This document shows positions 11,357 through 19,432 of a stretch of DNA of 64,000 nucleotides, piece after piece (position 1 is the stretch's first letter; each line of letters opens with the position of its first letter). This stretch comes from Paracholeplasma brassicae. Its GTDB lineage: Bacteria > Bacillota_I > Bacilli_A > Acholeplasmatales > UBA5453. Made by a program: the position numbers and the translations under genes. Below the pieces are notes generated by a model. It was not told the DNA's origin. It worked only from the letters and a program-made list of their open reading frames with translations, and made no database searches. The stretch is taken from the NCBI RefSeq assembly GCF_000967915.1, contig NC_022549.1:794366-858365 (forward strand), read 5' to 3'.

Positions 11357-12634
11357 ATGAATTTAGAAAAAGTGATTAAAGATTTAATCAAAAAGGGTAA
11401 AAAAGATGGCAGTGTTGCCTTTGATGATGTAATCAAATTTGCAAAATTTGATTCAGATGAATATAAGGCAATTGAAGCTAAACTAACCGAAGAAGACATT
11501 GATATTATTTCTCTTGAAGACGAAGTCGATATCGATGATTTCGAAGAAGATAACAAAGAAAAATCAGTCGCGGTTGAGTTAGATGATGACGACGACTTAG
11601 ATGACGAGGATCTTGATTTTGATGATTTATCATTGTCATCACTTGAGGTTGAAGACATTAAAGAAGAAGAACTGCTGAATATTGAGTCACTACCGGCATC
11701 CATTAAAGTGGACGATCCAGTTAGAATGTACTTAAAAGAAATCGGTCGTATTCCACTGTTATCATCCGATGAAGAAGTAACTTATGCCATCCGTGTAACC
11801 ACAGGTCGTTTTGCACAAGAACAACTACATGACATGATCAATGAGGGCATGGAGATTCCAGATGAAGACCGCGTTCAACTCGAGCAAATGGTAGAAGATG
11901 GGATTTTGGCTAAAAATAAACTTGTTGAGGCGAACTATCGTTTGGTTGTCTCTATTGCAAAAAGATACGTTGGTCGAGGTATGTTGTTTCTTGACTTAAT
12001 TCAAGAAGGAAACATGGGCTTGATGCGAGCGGTCGATAAATTTGATCACGAAAAAGGCTTTAAATTCTCGACTTACGCAACTTGGTGGATCAGACAAGCA
12101 ATCACAAGAGCGGTTGCCGATCAAGCAAGAACCATTCGTATACCAGTCCATATGGTTGAAACCATCAATAAATTGGTTCGAATCCAACGTCAGCTTGTTC
12201 AAGAGCTTTCAAGAGAGCCTTCACCTGAGGAAATAGGTGATCGCATGGGGATTACCGCTGAACGTGTGCAACAAATTCAAAAAATTGCTCAAGAGCCAAT
12301 TTCACTTGAAGCACCCGTCGGTGAGGAAGAAGATTCATCCTTAGGAGACTTTATTTCTGATCCACAAGCGTTAAACCCTTATGAATATACCGTTCAAGAG
12401 ATGGTTAAACGTACGTTAGACGAAGTCCTAGAGACACTGACCGATCGCGAAGAAAAAGTGCTTAGACTACGATATGGCTTACTTGATGGTAAAACACACA
12501 CACTAGAAGAAGTTGGTAAAGAATTTGGTGTAACAAGAGAACGTATCAGACAAATCGAATCCAAAGCATTAAGAAAACTTCGTCAACCATCGAGACAAAA
12601 GAAATTAAAAGATTTCAACATTACTCGAAAATAA
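11357..12634 (+). CDS. rpoD: Primary sigma factor RpoD (SigA)
   Basis: Housekeeping sigma-70 that directs RNA polymerase to -10/-35 promoters. A very acidic region lies near residues 50-105. Region 1.2 is [11 protein letters not shown], region 2.4 is [11 protein letters not shown], and region 4.2 is [18 protein letters not shown]. The length of 425 aa is normal for a Gram-positive-type SigA. It sits in the conserved dnaG-rpoD-trmK order, which with its canonical residues makes it, rather than the gene before it, the true rpoD. Confidence 0.95.
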   Translation: MNLEKVIKDLIKKGKKDGSVAFDDVIKFAKFDSDEYKAIEAKLTEEDIDIISLEDEVDIDDFEEDNKEKSVAVELDDDDDLDDEDLDFDDLSLSSLEVEDIKEEELLNIESLPASIKVDDPVRMYLKEIGRIPLLSSDEEVTYAIRVTTGRFAQEQLHDMINEGMEIPDEDRVQLEQMVEDGILAKNKLVEANYRLVVSIAKRYVGRGMLFLDLIQEGNMGLMRAVDKFDHEKGFKFSTYATWWIRQAITRAVADQARTIRIPVHMVETINKLVRIQRQLVQELSREPSPEEIGDRMGITAERVQQIQKIAQEPISLEAPVGEEEDSSLGDFISDPQALNPYEYTVQEMVKRTLDEVLETLTDREEKVLRLRYGLLDGKTHTLEEVGKEFGVTRERIRQIESKALRKLRQPSRQKKLKDFNITRK

Positions 12635-13278
12635 TGAACCGAATTGATACACTAGCGTCTTTAACTAAAGGCATCGATACGTTACTCGATATCGGGACCG
12701 ATCACGGCTACTTAATTGTTAAAGCCCTTAAAGAGGGATTCATCAATCAAGCCATAGCTGCTGATCTTAACTCAGGGCCATTATCACAAGCGATGAAAAA
12801 TATAAAAACCGAAGGATTAAATGAAAAAGTATCCTTTATTAAATCAAACGGCTTTGAATCAATTGATCAACCATTTGATGGGGTTTGTATCGCGGGGATG
12901 GGGATGCATCTAATCTCAGAAATCCTTTCACAACCTCACAAAAAAGCAGATAAATACATCTTACAATCAAACACGAGAGTTTTTGAACTGAGATCGTATT
13001 TATCAGCAAATGGGTTTAAAATCGTTGATGAAAAAGTCGTTTATGATAAACACTATTACGTGATTGTTGTGGCAATAAAAGAAAAAGAGCGTTTAAATTA
13101 TGAGGATCTTTTGCTTGGGCCAGTTCTGAAACACGATAAAAATGCAATCAAATACTATCAGAAAGAAATGAACAAATTAAAAACGATTTTATCTTATGTC
13201 GATTCTGATAAAAAAAATCAACTTATTAAAGAACTTGATATTTTGCAAAAGAGAGTCGAGATTCTTCAAATACAATAA
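12634..13278 (+). CDS. trmK: tRNA (adenine22-N1)-methyltransferase TrmK
   Basis: SAM-dependent methyltransferase that makes m1A22 in tRNA. The SAM site LLDIGTDHGYL lies near residue 18 and GVCIAGMGMHLI near 85. The C-terminal coiled-coil part includes YYQKEMNKLKTIL. The length of 214 aa fits. Its ATG overlaps the rpoD stop by one base, so it depends on rpoD translation. Confidence 0.92.
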   Translation: MNRIDTLASLTKGIDTLLDIGTDHGYLIVKALKEGFINQAIAADLNSGPLSQAMKNIKTEGLNEKVSFIKSNGFESIDQPFDGVCIAGMGMHLISEILSQPHKKADKYILQSNTRVFELRSYLSANGFKIVDEKVVYDKHYYVIVVAIKEKERLNYEDLLLGPVLKHDKNAIKYYQKEMNKLKTILSYVDSDKKNQLIKELDILQKRVEILQIQ

Positions 13279-13279
13279 A

Positions 13280-13314
13280 AACACTAAAAAATCATCAGTT
13301 TTTGGTGTTTTTTT
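13280..13314 (+). terminator. Terminator of the phoH-trmK run
   Basis: Stem AACACTAAAAA / TTTTTGGTGTT (one G-U pair) with an 8-nt loop and a T tail, directly after the trmK stop. Confidence 0.88.
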
Positions 13315-13364
13315 ACGCAATTTTGATATTTTTTACATAATTTACATTTTTAATAAGAAATTAC

Positions 13365-13393
13365 TTTACTTTGTGACTGCAATTATATATAAT
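13365..13393 (+). promoter_or_regulatory. Promoter of the MarR-type gene
   Basis: The -35 box TTTACT and -10 box TATAAT are 17 bases apart, and a strong ribosome site (TTAGGGGGGAATTACC) follows before the gene at 13423. Confidence 0.7.
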
Positions 13394-13422
13394 AAAAACG
13401 TAAAAGTTAGGGGGGAATTACC

Positions 13423-13851
13423 ATGGATGAAAAATTAGTTTTTGCTCAAGATTTTGAAAGAGCTTTACAAGGACTCAGAAAAAGTGGGGTGTACCGTCAT
13501 GCTAAATACAAATTAAGCGACGCAGACATCACGTTATTACTTTCAGTTGCATTTGGTGATCCAACAGGCATCAAGCCATCAGCAATAGCAAAAAGACTTA
13601 AGGTTACATTACCTGCAATCACTCATAAAATGAATAAATTAGTTGAGGACGGGTATTTAACTAGAAGGGATTCGAAAACGGATCACCGTGTCACTTACGT
13701 TTTATTAACAGAGAAAGGACAAGCATTTGTAGACAGCATTAAAGATGTTTACTACGCACGAATTTTCAAATTAATGAAACACTTAGGTGATCAAGACACG
13801 AAGACGTTCTTTAGAATCTTAAACAAAATCAACGCAGTAGGAAAATTATAA
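13423..13851 (+). CDS. MarR family transcriptional regulator
   Basis: Winged-helix DNA-binding protein of 142 aa. The recognition helix region (PSAIAKRLKVTLPAITHKMNKL) and the wing (DGYLTRRDSKTDHRVTYVLLTEKG) match the MarR family. N- and C-terminal helices would form the dimer interface. It is monocistronic, with its own promoter and a following hairpin. No neighbouring target gene suggests a ligand. It lies just left of the tRNA-Arg used as a phage integration site and looks like core genome rather than phage. Confidence 0.88.
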   Translation: MDEKLVFAQDFERALQGLRKSGVYRHAKYKLSDADITLLLSVAFGDPTGIKPSAIAKRLKVTLPAITHKMNKLVEDGYLTRRDSKTDHRVTYVLLTEKGQAFVDSIKDVYYARIFKLMKHLGDQDTKTFFRILNKINAVGKL

Positions 13852-13856
13852 TTGAT

Positions 13857-13880
13857 AAGGGGATACCTCGGTATCCCCTT
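13857..13880 (+). terminator. Hairpin after the MarR-type gene
   Basis: Perfect arms AAGGGGATACC / GGTATCCCCTT with a minimal loop, 6 bases after the stop codon. The T run after it is weak. Confidence 0.7.
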
Positions 13881-13913
13881 AACTATTATTTTTCAAAAAA
13901 TGCAAATTTTGTC

Positions 13914-13942
13914 TTTACAACGCGATGGATATAGGTTATAAT
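13914..13942 (+). promoter_or_regulatory. Promoter of tRNA-Arg(TCT)
   Basis: The -35 box TTTACA and perfect -10 box TATAAT are 17 bases apart, 17 bases ahead of the tRNA 5' end. Confidence 0.85.
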
Positions 13943-13959
13943 ATCTTTGCTGTTTAAAT

Positions 13960-14036
<77 letters not shown>

Positions 14037-14182
14037 CTTAGTAATTTCACTGGAGTAATCCAGTTTTTCCATTAATCAAGCAAGAAATAATATTTTTCAA
14101 ACTCTTCAATTGTCCTGGTTAGTTACCAGGATATATTTTACACTGATTGACACATTTTGTATGTCGTAATTCAATTATACGG

Positions 14183-14203
14183 TTGACAACTGTTGTTTGT
14201 CAA
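14183..14203. promoter_or_regulatory. Palindromic operator of the prophage regulator
   Basis: Perfect inverted repeat TTGACAA-CTGTTGT-TTGTCAA. Its right arm supplies a -35 box TTGTCA, followed after 16 bases by the -10 box TATATA (14219-14224). A dimer bound here would block the promoter of the XRE gene, so autoregulation is likely. Confidence 0.7.
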
Positions 14204-14224
14204 GCGTTTTTGAAACATTATATA
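14197..14224 (+). promoter_or_regulatory. Promoter of the XRE regulator gene
   Basis: TTGTCA, 16 bases, TATATA; 28 bases upstream of the start codon, with ribosome site GGAGGTG in between. The direct repeat TATGTCGT occurs at about 14160 and again at 14223, around the operator. Confidence 0.65.
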
Positions 14225-14252
14225 TGTCGTTTAATTATTTGGAGGTGTTAAA

Positions 14253-14489
14253 ATGACTATATTGAGATTGAAAGAATACAGAGAAAGTTTAAAAATTAGT
14301 CAAAGAGAATTAGCGAATTTACTAGAGATTACACAAGCACATTACTGGAAATGGGAAAAAGGACTTTCACTTCCAAACGCAAAACAAATCGTCAGGTTAT
14401 GCGAAATATTTAAATGCACACCTAACGATTTATTCGGTTTTAGAGGAGTTCACGAAGTAGTCGGTCAAATGATTGATGATGCTGAATGA
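14253..14489 (+). CDS. XRE/Cro-CI family regulator
   Basis: Helix-turn-helix protein of 78 aa with the motif SQRELANLLEITQAHYWKWE near residues 19-38. This is the single-domain type common in phage and plasmid control circuits. It is the only rightward gene of the prophage, lies next to attL and converges on the integrase gene, whose stop codon abuts its own. The palindrome overlapping its promoter suggests self-repression. It may act as the lysogeny repressor; no second phage repressor is seen. Confidence 0.88.
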   Translation: MTILRLKEYRESLKISQRELANLLEITQAHYWKWEKGLSLPNAKQIVRLCEIFKCTPNDLFGFRGVHEVVGQMIDDAE

Positions 14490-15347
14490 TTAACCTTTGT
14501 ATTTATCAAGATATGTTTTTTTAATATGCTTTTTGCTCATGTGAAGATAACGTTCTGTTGTTTCGAGGTTTTTATGCCCTAACGTTTCCATTACTGAAAG
14601 CAAGTCTGCACCTGATTCAAGCCAGTTTGTAGCCATAGTATGCCTAAACATATGAGGGTGTAATTCCTCTATTTTTAAAACTGTCTTTAGCTTTCTAAAG
14701 AAGAAACGGACATCATCATAGTTCAGTTGTCGATTCTTTTCTTTGTTGAAAAGTAGATAATTTGATTTGTGATCAGATATGCACTTTTTCAGTAATTCTT
14801 TTGTGTCGTTTCTAAAAAAAACTATTCGATCTGATTTCGTTTTCGTTGTTGTTAGTAGTATTTCGTTTTTCTTGATTTGAACATTCTTTTTTTCAATGCT
14901 CAATACTTCATTGATTCTTGCCCCAGTGTCAATTAATAGATGAATAAGCGTTTTATACATCAAGTTATTATATACTTCATCGTTCATTGTATCGATGAAT
15001 TTTTTTATTTTGCCCATGGTTTTATAATCAATCATTTTAAAAGTTGTTTTTCGCTCTTTTAATTTCGAAATTGAGTTTAAGTAATCCCATTCGTGATTTT
15101 GGTGTTTACTCCATCTTTTCAATATTCCTATTCTTTTATTGATTGTTGCATTCGAACATGTTCGCTTTTGTTCTGCTATGTAGTCATCAAATGCAGTAAA
15201 CTTGATATCTGATAATTCCTTAATGAAGTTGTCATCACACCATTTTAAGAAATGATTTAAATGTGATTTATAGAATTTATGAGTTCCTGTTGAATGTTGT
15301 CTTTTTATGAAAGAAGTGTATCTTTCGATTGATTCTTTAATTAGCAT
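14490..15347 (-). CDS. int: Tyrosine recombinase (prophage integrase)
   Basis: Catalyses site-specific integration and excision at tRNA-Arg. An N-terminal SAM-like core-binding domain is followed by the catalytic domain with Arg144 (TGARINEV), His232 and Arg235 (PHMFRHTMAT), His258 (GHKN) and nucleophile Tyr267 (TERYLHM), so the active site is complete. It is 285 aa. The ribosome site GGGAG lies 7 bases before the ATG. Its place at the left prophage end, next to the attL core, is usual. No excisionase is recognised. Confidence 0.93.
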   Translation of the reverse strand: MLIKESIERYTSFIKRQHSTGTHKFYKSHLNHFLKWCDDNFIKELSDIKFTAFDDYIAEQKRTCSNATINKRIGILKRWSKHQNHEWDYLNSISKLKERKTTFKMIDYKTMGKIKKFIDTMNDEVYNNLMYKTLIHLLIDTGARINEVLSIEKKNVQIKKNEILLTTTKTKSDRIVFFRNDTKELLKKCISDHKSNYLLFNKEKNRQLNYDDVRFFFRKLKTVLKIEELHPHMFRHTMATNWLESGADLLSVMETLGHKNLETTERYLHMSKKHIKKTYLDKYKG

Positions 15348-15371
15348 AATAATTCTCCCTTTGTCTTTTTA

Positions 15372-15408
15372 TGTCCTTATGTAGCGAAATATCCCCTATA
15401 TAAGGATA
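15372..15408. repeat. Imperfect inverted repeat upstream of int
   Basis: TGTCCTTAT and ATAAGGATA (8 of 9 pairs) are separated by 19 bases, in the divergent region between int and the small RNA promoter. It could be an operator or an integrase arm site. Confidence 0.4.
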
Positions 15409-15437
15409 CATTAGAAAGGTTGAAAAAATGTTACTAT

Positions 15438-15466
15438 TTGACAAATGATAAAAAATGTAATAATAT
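15438..15466 (+). promoter_or_regulatory. Strong promoter of the prophage small RNA
   Basis: Perfect -35 TTGACA, a 17-base spacer and -10 TAATAT. It is one of the best sigma-70 promoters in the window and no protein gene follows it on this strand. Confidence 0.85.
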
Positions 15467-15473
15467 ATCTTTG

Positions 15474-15556
15474 CATGGGTAGCCAGTCCCGAGACCTGAC
15501 GAAAATTCAGGATTGTTGTAAACGAAAGTCACCTTTTAGGTGACTTTTGTCTTTTT
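15474..15556 (+). ncRNA. Predicted prophage small RNA, about 83 nt
   Basis: It lies between a consensus promoter and an intrinsic terminator (arms AAAGTCACC / GGTGACTTT, 5-nt loop, then TGTCTTTTT). An internal hairpin CCTGA-CGAAAAT-TCAGG occupies 15495-15511. There is no open reading frame of note. It runs against the leftward late operon and its 3' end overlaps the end of a 30-codon ORF on the other strand. It does not match 4.5S RNA, tmRNA or 6S RNA by eye. A role in lysogeny or late-gene control is possible; the target is unknown. Confidence 0.65.
15525..15556 (+). terminator. Intrinsic terminator of the small RNA
   Basis: Nine-base-pair perfect stem with a T-rich tail. The opposite strand lacks a T run after the hairpin, so it works rightwards only. 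Confidence 0.85.
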
Positions 15557-15621
15557 ATGATGAGTTCGCACTTTTTTTCTACTCCTTCTTTTGATTTCTT
15601 GGATTTTAAGATACTAATCAT
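15529..15621 (-). CDS. Possible 30-aa basic peptide at the end of the late operon
   Basis: A short ORF starting MISILKSKKSKEGVEKK and ending in a lysine/arginine-rich tail. A ribosome site (GTGAGGACAACACA) lies 8 bases before the ATG. Its stop falls inside the terminator of the small RNA on the other strand. It has no homologue that I recognise. The ribosome site and position after the last late gene are the only support. Confidence 0.3.
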   Translation of the reverse strand: MISILKSKKSKEGVEKKCELIIKRQKSPKR

Positions 15622-15699
15622 TGTGTTGTCCTCACTTTCATTTTTTAATATGGCCGACTCGAAAAATAGTTAGTGATAATATATATAAGTATATATATA

Positions 15700-16068
15700 T
15701 TATTTGGCTTCGGTTTTGATACTCTTTTTTAGCTCTTTAGTTGTTCTGATTAAGTTATCGTTGTGAGTTTCAAGTTTGATTTTTTCTTCAGTGATTTTTT
15801 CAAGCTTAGATTTCTCTGCATAGTATGCATTTCTTAGCCTTTCAATTTCATCCGTCATTTCTCTGAACTTGCTCCACTGCTCCACATTTTCAGCCCGGAT
15901 TTTTTCAAGGTCTTTTGTCGCCTCTTCTCGATCTCGAAAGATATCATCTCTCATTTTGATTGGTACTCTGATAGCTGTCCAGAAGATAAACCAAATCACG
16001 TAACTGATGATCATCAATAGTAGAATTAATAAAGCTGATATAATTATTGATATTATTTGTTCATTCAT
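15700..16068 (-). CDS. Phage membrane protein with coiled coil
   Basis: Protein of 122 aa, not recognised. One long hydrophobic segment at about residues 5-35 (IISALLILLLMIISYVIWFIF) is followed by a charged helical region from about 45 to the end, rich in Glu, Lys and Arg with a coiled-coil pattern. It is probably anchored in the membrane with a cytoplasmic rod. Its start overlaps the end of the Zot-like ATPase gene by 4 bases (ATGA), so the two are translated together. It may be a partner of the ATPase in assembly; inference from position only. Confidence 0.8.
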   Translation of the reverse strand: MNEQIISIIISALLILLLMIISYVIWFIFWTAIRVPIKMRDDIFRDREEATKDLEKIRAENVEQWSKFREMTDEIERLRNAYYAEKSKLEKITEEKIKLETHNDNLIRTTKELKKSIKTEAK

Positions 16069-17015
16069 GCGGTCATTTTAACCCCTTTCACTTTTGGTAG
16101 TGCTTTGTATTTTTCTTTCATGTTCAAACGGTTGAAGTATTGCATATCTTCTTGATATACACAAGGATAGAACCAAACTTTCTTATCGACTAGTTTAAAG
16201 TTACTCGAATCGATAATTTCAACTTTATAGGATTTAATTTTCCAACCCTTTATATGAAATCGGATTTTTCCTGTTTGTAACCAATATTGGTAATCAAAGC
16301 CCTTTTTAACTTTTGGTTCATGATAACCTTTTAGCATTTGCATGATTGCGATATCGTTTTTTGGTAGTTGTGAAATAAAGAAGAATAAATCGATACCCTG
16401 ATGTCTTTGAGTTCCCATCGCCGCAACCATGGGCAAAACTTCATCATTATATGATTTTTTAGCGTTATTACGTTGCTGATACTTTGTCAACATTTCTTCA
16501 TATACGATAATATTAAAGCGATCAGAATCAAACTGTCCGACTTGTACACCGTCGACAAAATAGTCACTCGGATTAAATATCTGATGATAATAATAAGGCG
16601 TGCCATCGGTGTCTGTTCTAGCTGTTTCCATTAAGTCGGTCGTTAGTGAACATTTACCCGTTCGATAAGCATAATCCATCATTACGTGATAAGTACAGGT
16701 TGATTTTCCACTGCCTGCAGGTCCGTAGATATACTGTGGTCCCATTTCTAATAATGGTATTTGCTCAATTTCTAGCTGTTCTAATCGATAGGTTTTAATG
16801 TCCCACCAAATCCATATCATATGTAAAGGGAACGTACTATATCGCATGAACCGAGTAGTTAAATCAAGTACGTCGGAAAATGATTTGAGAAGCAATTTAA
16901 ATAAACTCATAATTGATAAAAATATGTCATCAAATCGTCTTATGAACGTTTTTATGACTTTTTCGTATCTATCGATAAATCCGAATATTTTTAACTCATA
17001 TTTTTCAAAAGTCAT
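16065..17015 (-). CDS. Zot/pI-like phage assembly ATPase
   Basis: P-loop ATPase of 316 aa with Walker A GPAGSGKST at residues 98-106 and a hydrophobic strand ending in Glu-Glu (FNIIVYEEM) as the Walker B site. The N-terminal part has an amphipathic to hydrophobic stretch near 30-72 that could contact the membrane. This layout resembles the Zot/pI family, which drives extrusion of filamentous phages through the membrane, and the DNA-translocating ATPases of related viruses. It sits in the late operon among membrane proteins, as expected for a virion-assembly motor. The family match is judged by eye, not by a profile search. Confidence 0.75.
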   Translation of the reverse strand: MTFEKYELKIFGFIDRYEKVIKTFIRRFDDIFLSIMSLFKLLLKSFSDVLDLTTRFMRYSTFPLHMIWIWWDIKTYRLEQLEIEQIPLLEMGPQYIYGPAGSGKSTCTYHVMMDYAYRTGKCSLTTDLMETARTDTDGTPYYYHQIFNPSDYFVDGVQVGQFDSDRFNIIVYEEMLTKYQQRNNAKKSYNDEVLPMVAAMGTQRHQGIDLFFFISQLPKNDIAIMQMLKGYHEPKVKKGFDYQYWLQTGKIRFHIKGWKIKSYKVEIIDSSNFKLVDKKVWFYPCVYQEDMQYFNRLNMKEKYKALPKVKGVKMTA

Positions 17016-17024
17016 TGAAGCACC

Positions 17025-17252
17025 TCATATCTTAAGAAAACTTCTGATGTAAAACCAACAAAAAAGCAGTACGACGACAATAATAATAAAGAATAGAACA
17101 CCTTTGAAACTGGATGTTATTTCTTTAGCGTCTGTGATAACTCGTTTATAGCCTTTTAGTGCTGAAGCGGTCATAAAGATTGCTAATATAACAAGTACAC
17201 TGGGTACAATCCAATCGATTATACCCAGGATTTTATTGCCTAATTCAATCAT
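17025..17252 (-). CDS. Small two-helix membrane protein, candidate coat protein
   Basis: Protein of 75 aa with two hydrophobic helices (about 13-31 and 50-69) joined by a basic loop (ALKGYKRVITDAKE). Not recognised. Size, hydrophobicity and place in the late operon just before the ATPase gene fit a small structural membrane protein, as in filamentous phages and plasmaviruses. Ribosome site GCAGGTGC precedes the ATG. Confidence 0.75.
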   Translation of the reverse strand: MIELGNKILGIIDWIVPSVLVILAIFMTASALKGYKRVITDAKEITSSFKGVLFFIIIVVVLLFCWFYIRSFLKI

Positions 17253-17263
17253 ATTTGCACCTG

Positions 17264-19426
17264 CTAAATAAGACTTGTAACTAATATAATGATTGCGATT
17301 GCAATTGCTAAAGCAATGATTACGCCTGGAAGATTACTTCCTTTATTTTTTCGATATCGTCTCTTAGATGAACTAAATTCATTCTTAATTTTTGCAACAA
17401 TTAAGATGACAAACCCAACCGCTACCGCAACACCTGAAGCTAAAATGATACCGATAAAGTTTTCCTCGATGAACTTGAGTAATCGAGCTAACCAATCAGG
17501 TGTTACCGGATTATCATTTGGTGTTTGTTCTAAGCTACCAGGATTGAACACTTCATTGATATTAGAATCATCAATTGTGTAGACTTTACCGTCGGTCATA
17601 TACCTAAAAGAAATGACGTCTAAGCCGTTATCTTTTCTTATCTCAACTCTGTCTTGGAAGAACTTATCAAACGTCCCTAAATGTAGTTTCCATAGGGTGT
17701 AATTCGATAAATCCATGCCGTCAAAGTTATCGTAATACTCACGATATGCCCCGTTGATTTCATTTTTAAGTGTGGTGGTTGGTACGACATTAGAAATCTC
17801 ATTGATTGAACCAATGGCCATTGAACCTTTCTCAATCATTTCATCAACCGCTAGATAGTTGAATAGTAATGATACTGGTGTACCGACTGCTAGAATAGGA
17901 AAACCTAAACCAGGTATAAATGAGCCTGCGGCTGTCGCTGCAGATGATATCATCGCCGCTTTTAATTTCCATGATACGTTACCCGATGAGACGTTGCCTT
18001 GTTCAAGTGTTCTAAAGTATGGATTCCATTCACCTTTAGATCCAACGATTGAAACATAACGCCATTCCATGGCTAGTGATACCGATAATAAGTTATCGAT
18101 CACAAAATCATTTACATAGAAATAAGCATAGATGTTATTACCAGCTTCATTTTTGGTATATAGATAAACATTGAAATCATCAATAGTTGCTAATTCGTTC
18201 GTGTTAAGGTTCCATGTTGTATATGGTACAAACGTTTGATTTTTGATGTTTCTTGAGGTAAACATGGATTGTTGTCCAAGGTTAAAAACGATAAACTTAG
18301 ATCCATTGTCAGAGTAGTAGAACGCTTCGAAGTTTGAATCAAACATTGAAACATTGGTATTACTTGCGAATGTGTAGACAAACGTGTAAATACGCTCATA
18401 GTTAATCGTGAATTGGTATTGATTATTACCTAGGTTAGAAATAGACACTTTACCCATTTTGTTCGTATCTGAGTAAATGCTTCCCTCGGTTTCAGGTAGT
18501 GCCTGATAGTCGCCACCGATTAGGTCAATTTCTACTGGTATCAGATAGGCGGTTACTGAAAAAATGACCGCTACAAAGTCGTTCGTATTACGATAATTAT
18601 GATTAAATGCGTTTAGTATTTCGTTTCTCTGAGCAGAAGTTAGGTTCTTATTAAGAGCTAAAACAATTTTGAAATGGTCGCCCTGATCAAAGTAAATATC
18701 TTCTTCAGTGTTTGCACCGTATAGATGTAAAGCCGTTCGATTGTTTGCGTTTAGATATCTAAGGTCATGTGATGATTTTTGATGAATGGTTGAATTGTCT
18801 TGATAAACCTCGACTCTTGACGTTGAACCATCAACGACGTCTAATATGAAACTATCGTAAGTCTCATTGATTGATTTAAATGCGGTAGAAACCGAAACTA
18901 AAAGCTTATTTGTGTCGTTACTTACTCGATTTGATTCAAGAAAGTAAACGCCGTTATTCATGGTTAACTCCCATTCGTTGAAATCACTCTTAACGTCCGT
19001 TACTAATCGTTCAATTGGTTGAGCTCTAGGGGTTCCTAGAGCTCTGATTGTAATGTTTAATTTTTCCGGTAGTGACATATCAATACCCAAGGTTGCAATC
19101 AAGACGTCATTGATATAAACTTCATGAAGTGCAATATTATTCGGTTGATACGTGATATCAGAGAATAATGTAAATGAACCATCAGGCTTCATTTCAACGC
19201 TCTGATAACCGTTGTTATTGTAGTTGTATTCTAGTGATGTGATGTCGATTTCACTTGATAATTCGATTGATAAACCATCAGATAACATGACGTCTTGATT
19301 ATACACATAATAGTTATCTATATAGTCCCATGAGTCAAGCGACGTCGTGTTTGCACTTAGGGTTGTTACACCCAATAGTGCGGTAAATACTAAAATGAAA
19401 CTTAGAAATACTTTTTTCAAGTTCAT
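17264..19426 (-). CDS. Large exported phage membrane protein, 720 aa
   Basis: Not recognised. An N-terminal signal peptide (KKVFLSFILVFTALLGVTT...) is followed by a long extracellular region rich in Asn, Asp, Thr and Tyr. An Ala/Gly-rich hydrophobic stretch lies near residues 480-530, and at least two transmembrane helices with a basic loop (SSKRRYRKNKG) near the end. The ribosome site AAGGAG is only 2 bases before the ATG at 19426 but 8 bases before a TTG at 19420, so TTG may be the true start. It is the largest product of the prophage. Topology and position suggest a major virion membrane or attachment protein. Confidence 0.82.
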   Translation of the reverse strand: MNLKKVFLSFILVFTALLGVTTLSANTTSLDSWDYIDNYYVYNQDVMLSDGLSIELSSEIDITSLEYNYNNNGYQSVEMKPDGSFTLFSDITYQPNNIALHEVYINDVLIATLGIDMSLPEKLNITIRALGTPRAQPIERLVTDVKSDFNEWELTMNNGVYFLESNRVSNDTNKLLVSVSTAFKSINETYDSFILDVVDGSTSRVEVYQDNSTIHQKSSHDLRYLNANNRTALHLYGANTEEDIYFDQGDHFKIVLALNKNLTSAQRNEILNAFNHNYRNTNDFVAVIFSVTAYLIPVEIDLIGGDYQALPETEGSIYSDTNKMGKVSISNLGNNQYQFTINYERIYTFVYTFASNTNVSMFDSNFEAFYYSDNGSKFIVFNLGQQSMFTSRNIKNQTFVPYTTWNLNTNELATIDDFNVYLYTKNEAGNNIYAYFYVNDFVIDNLLSVSLAMEWRYVSIVGSKGEWNPYFRTLEQGNVSSGNVSWKLKAAMISSAATAAGSFIPGLGFPILAVGTPVSLLFNYLAVDEMIEKGSMAIGSINEISNVVPTTTLKNEINGAYREYYDNFDGMDLSNYTLWKLHLGTFDKFFQDRVEIRKDNGLDVISFRYMTDGKVYTIDDSNINEVFNPGSLEQTPNDNPVTPDWLARLLKFIEENFIGIILASGVAVAVGFVILIVAKIKNEFSSSKRRYRKNKGSNLPGVIIALAIAIAIIILVTSLI

Positions 19427-19432
19427 CACTCC

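Noticed and set aside
11305-11703. Serine-rich minus-strand frame across the acidic part of rpoD
   Set aside because: Poly-Ser is simply the reverse complement of Glu/Asp-rich codons (GAA, GAT) of the real gene.
15474-15556. 4.5S RNA, tmRNA or a riboswitch
   Set aside because: No GGAA tetraloop of SRP RNA, no tRNA-like ends of tmRNA, and no gene follows on the same strand for a riboswitch to control.
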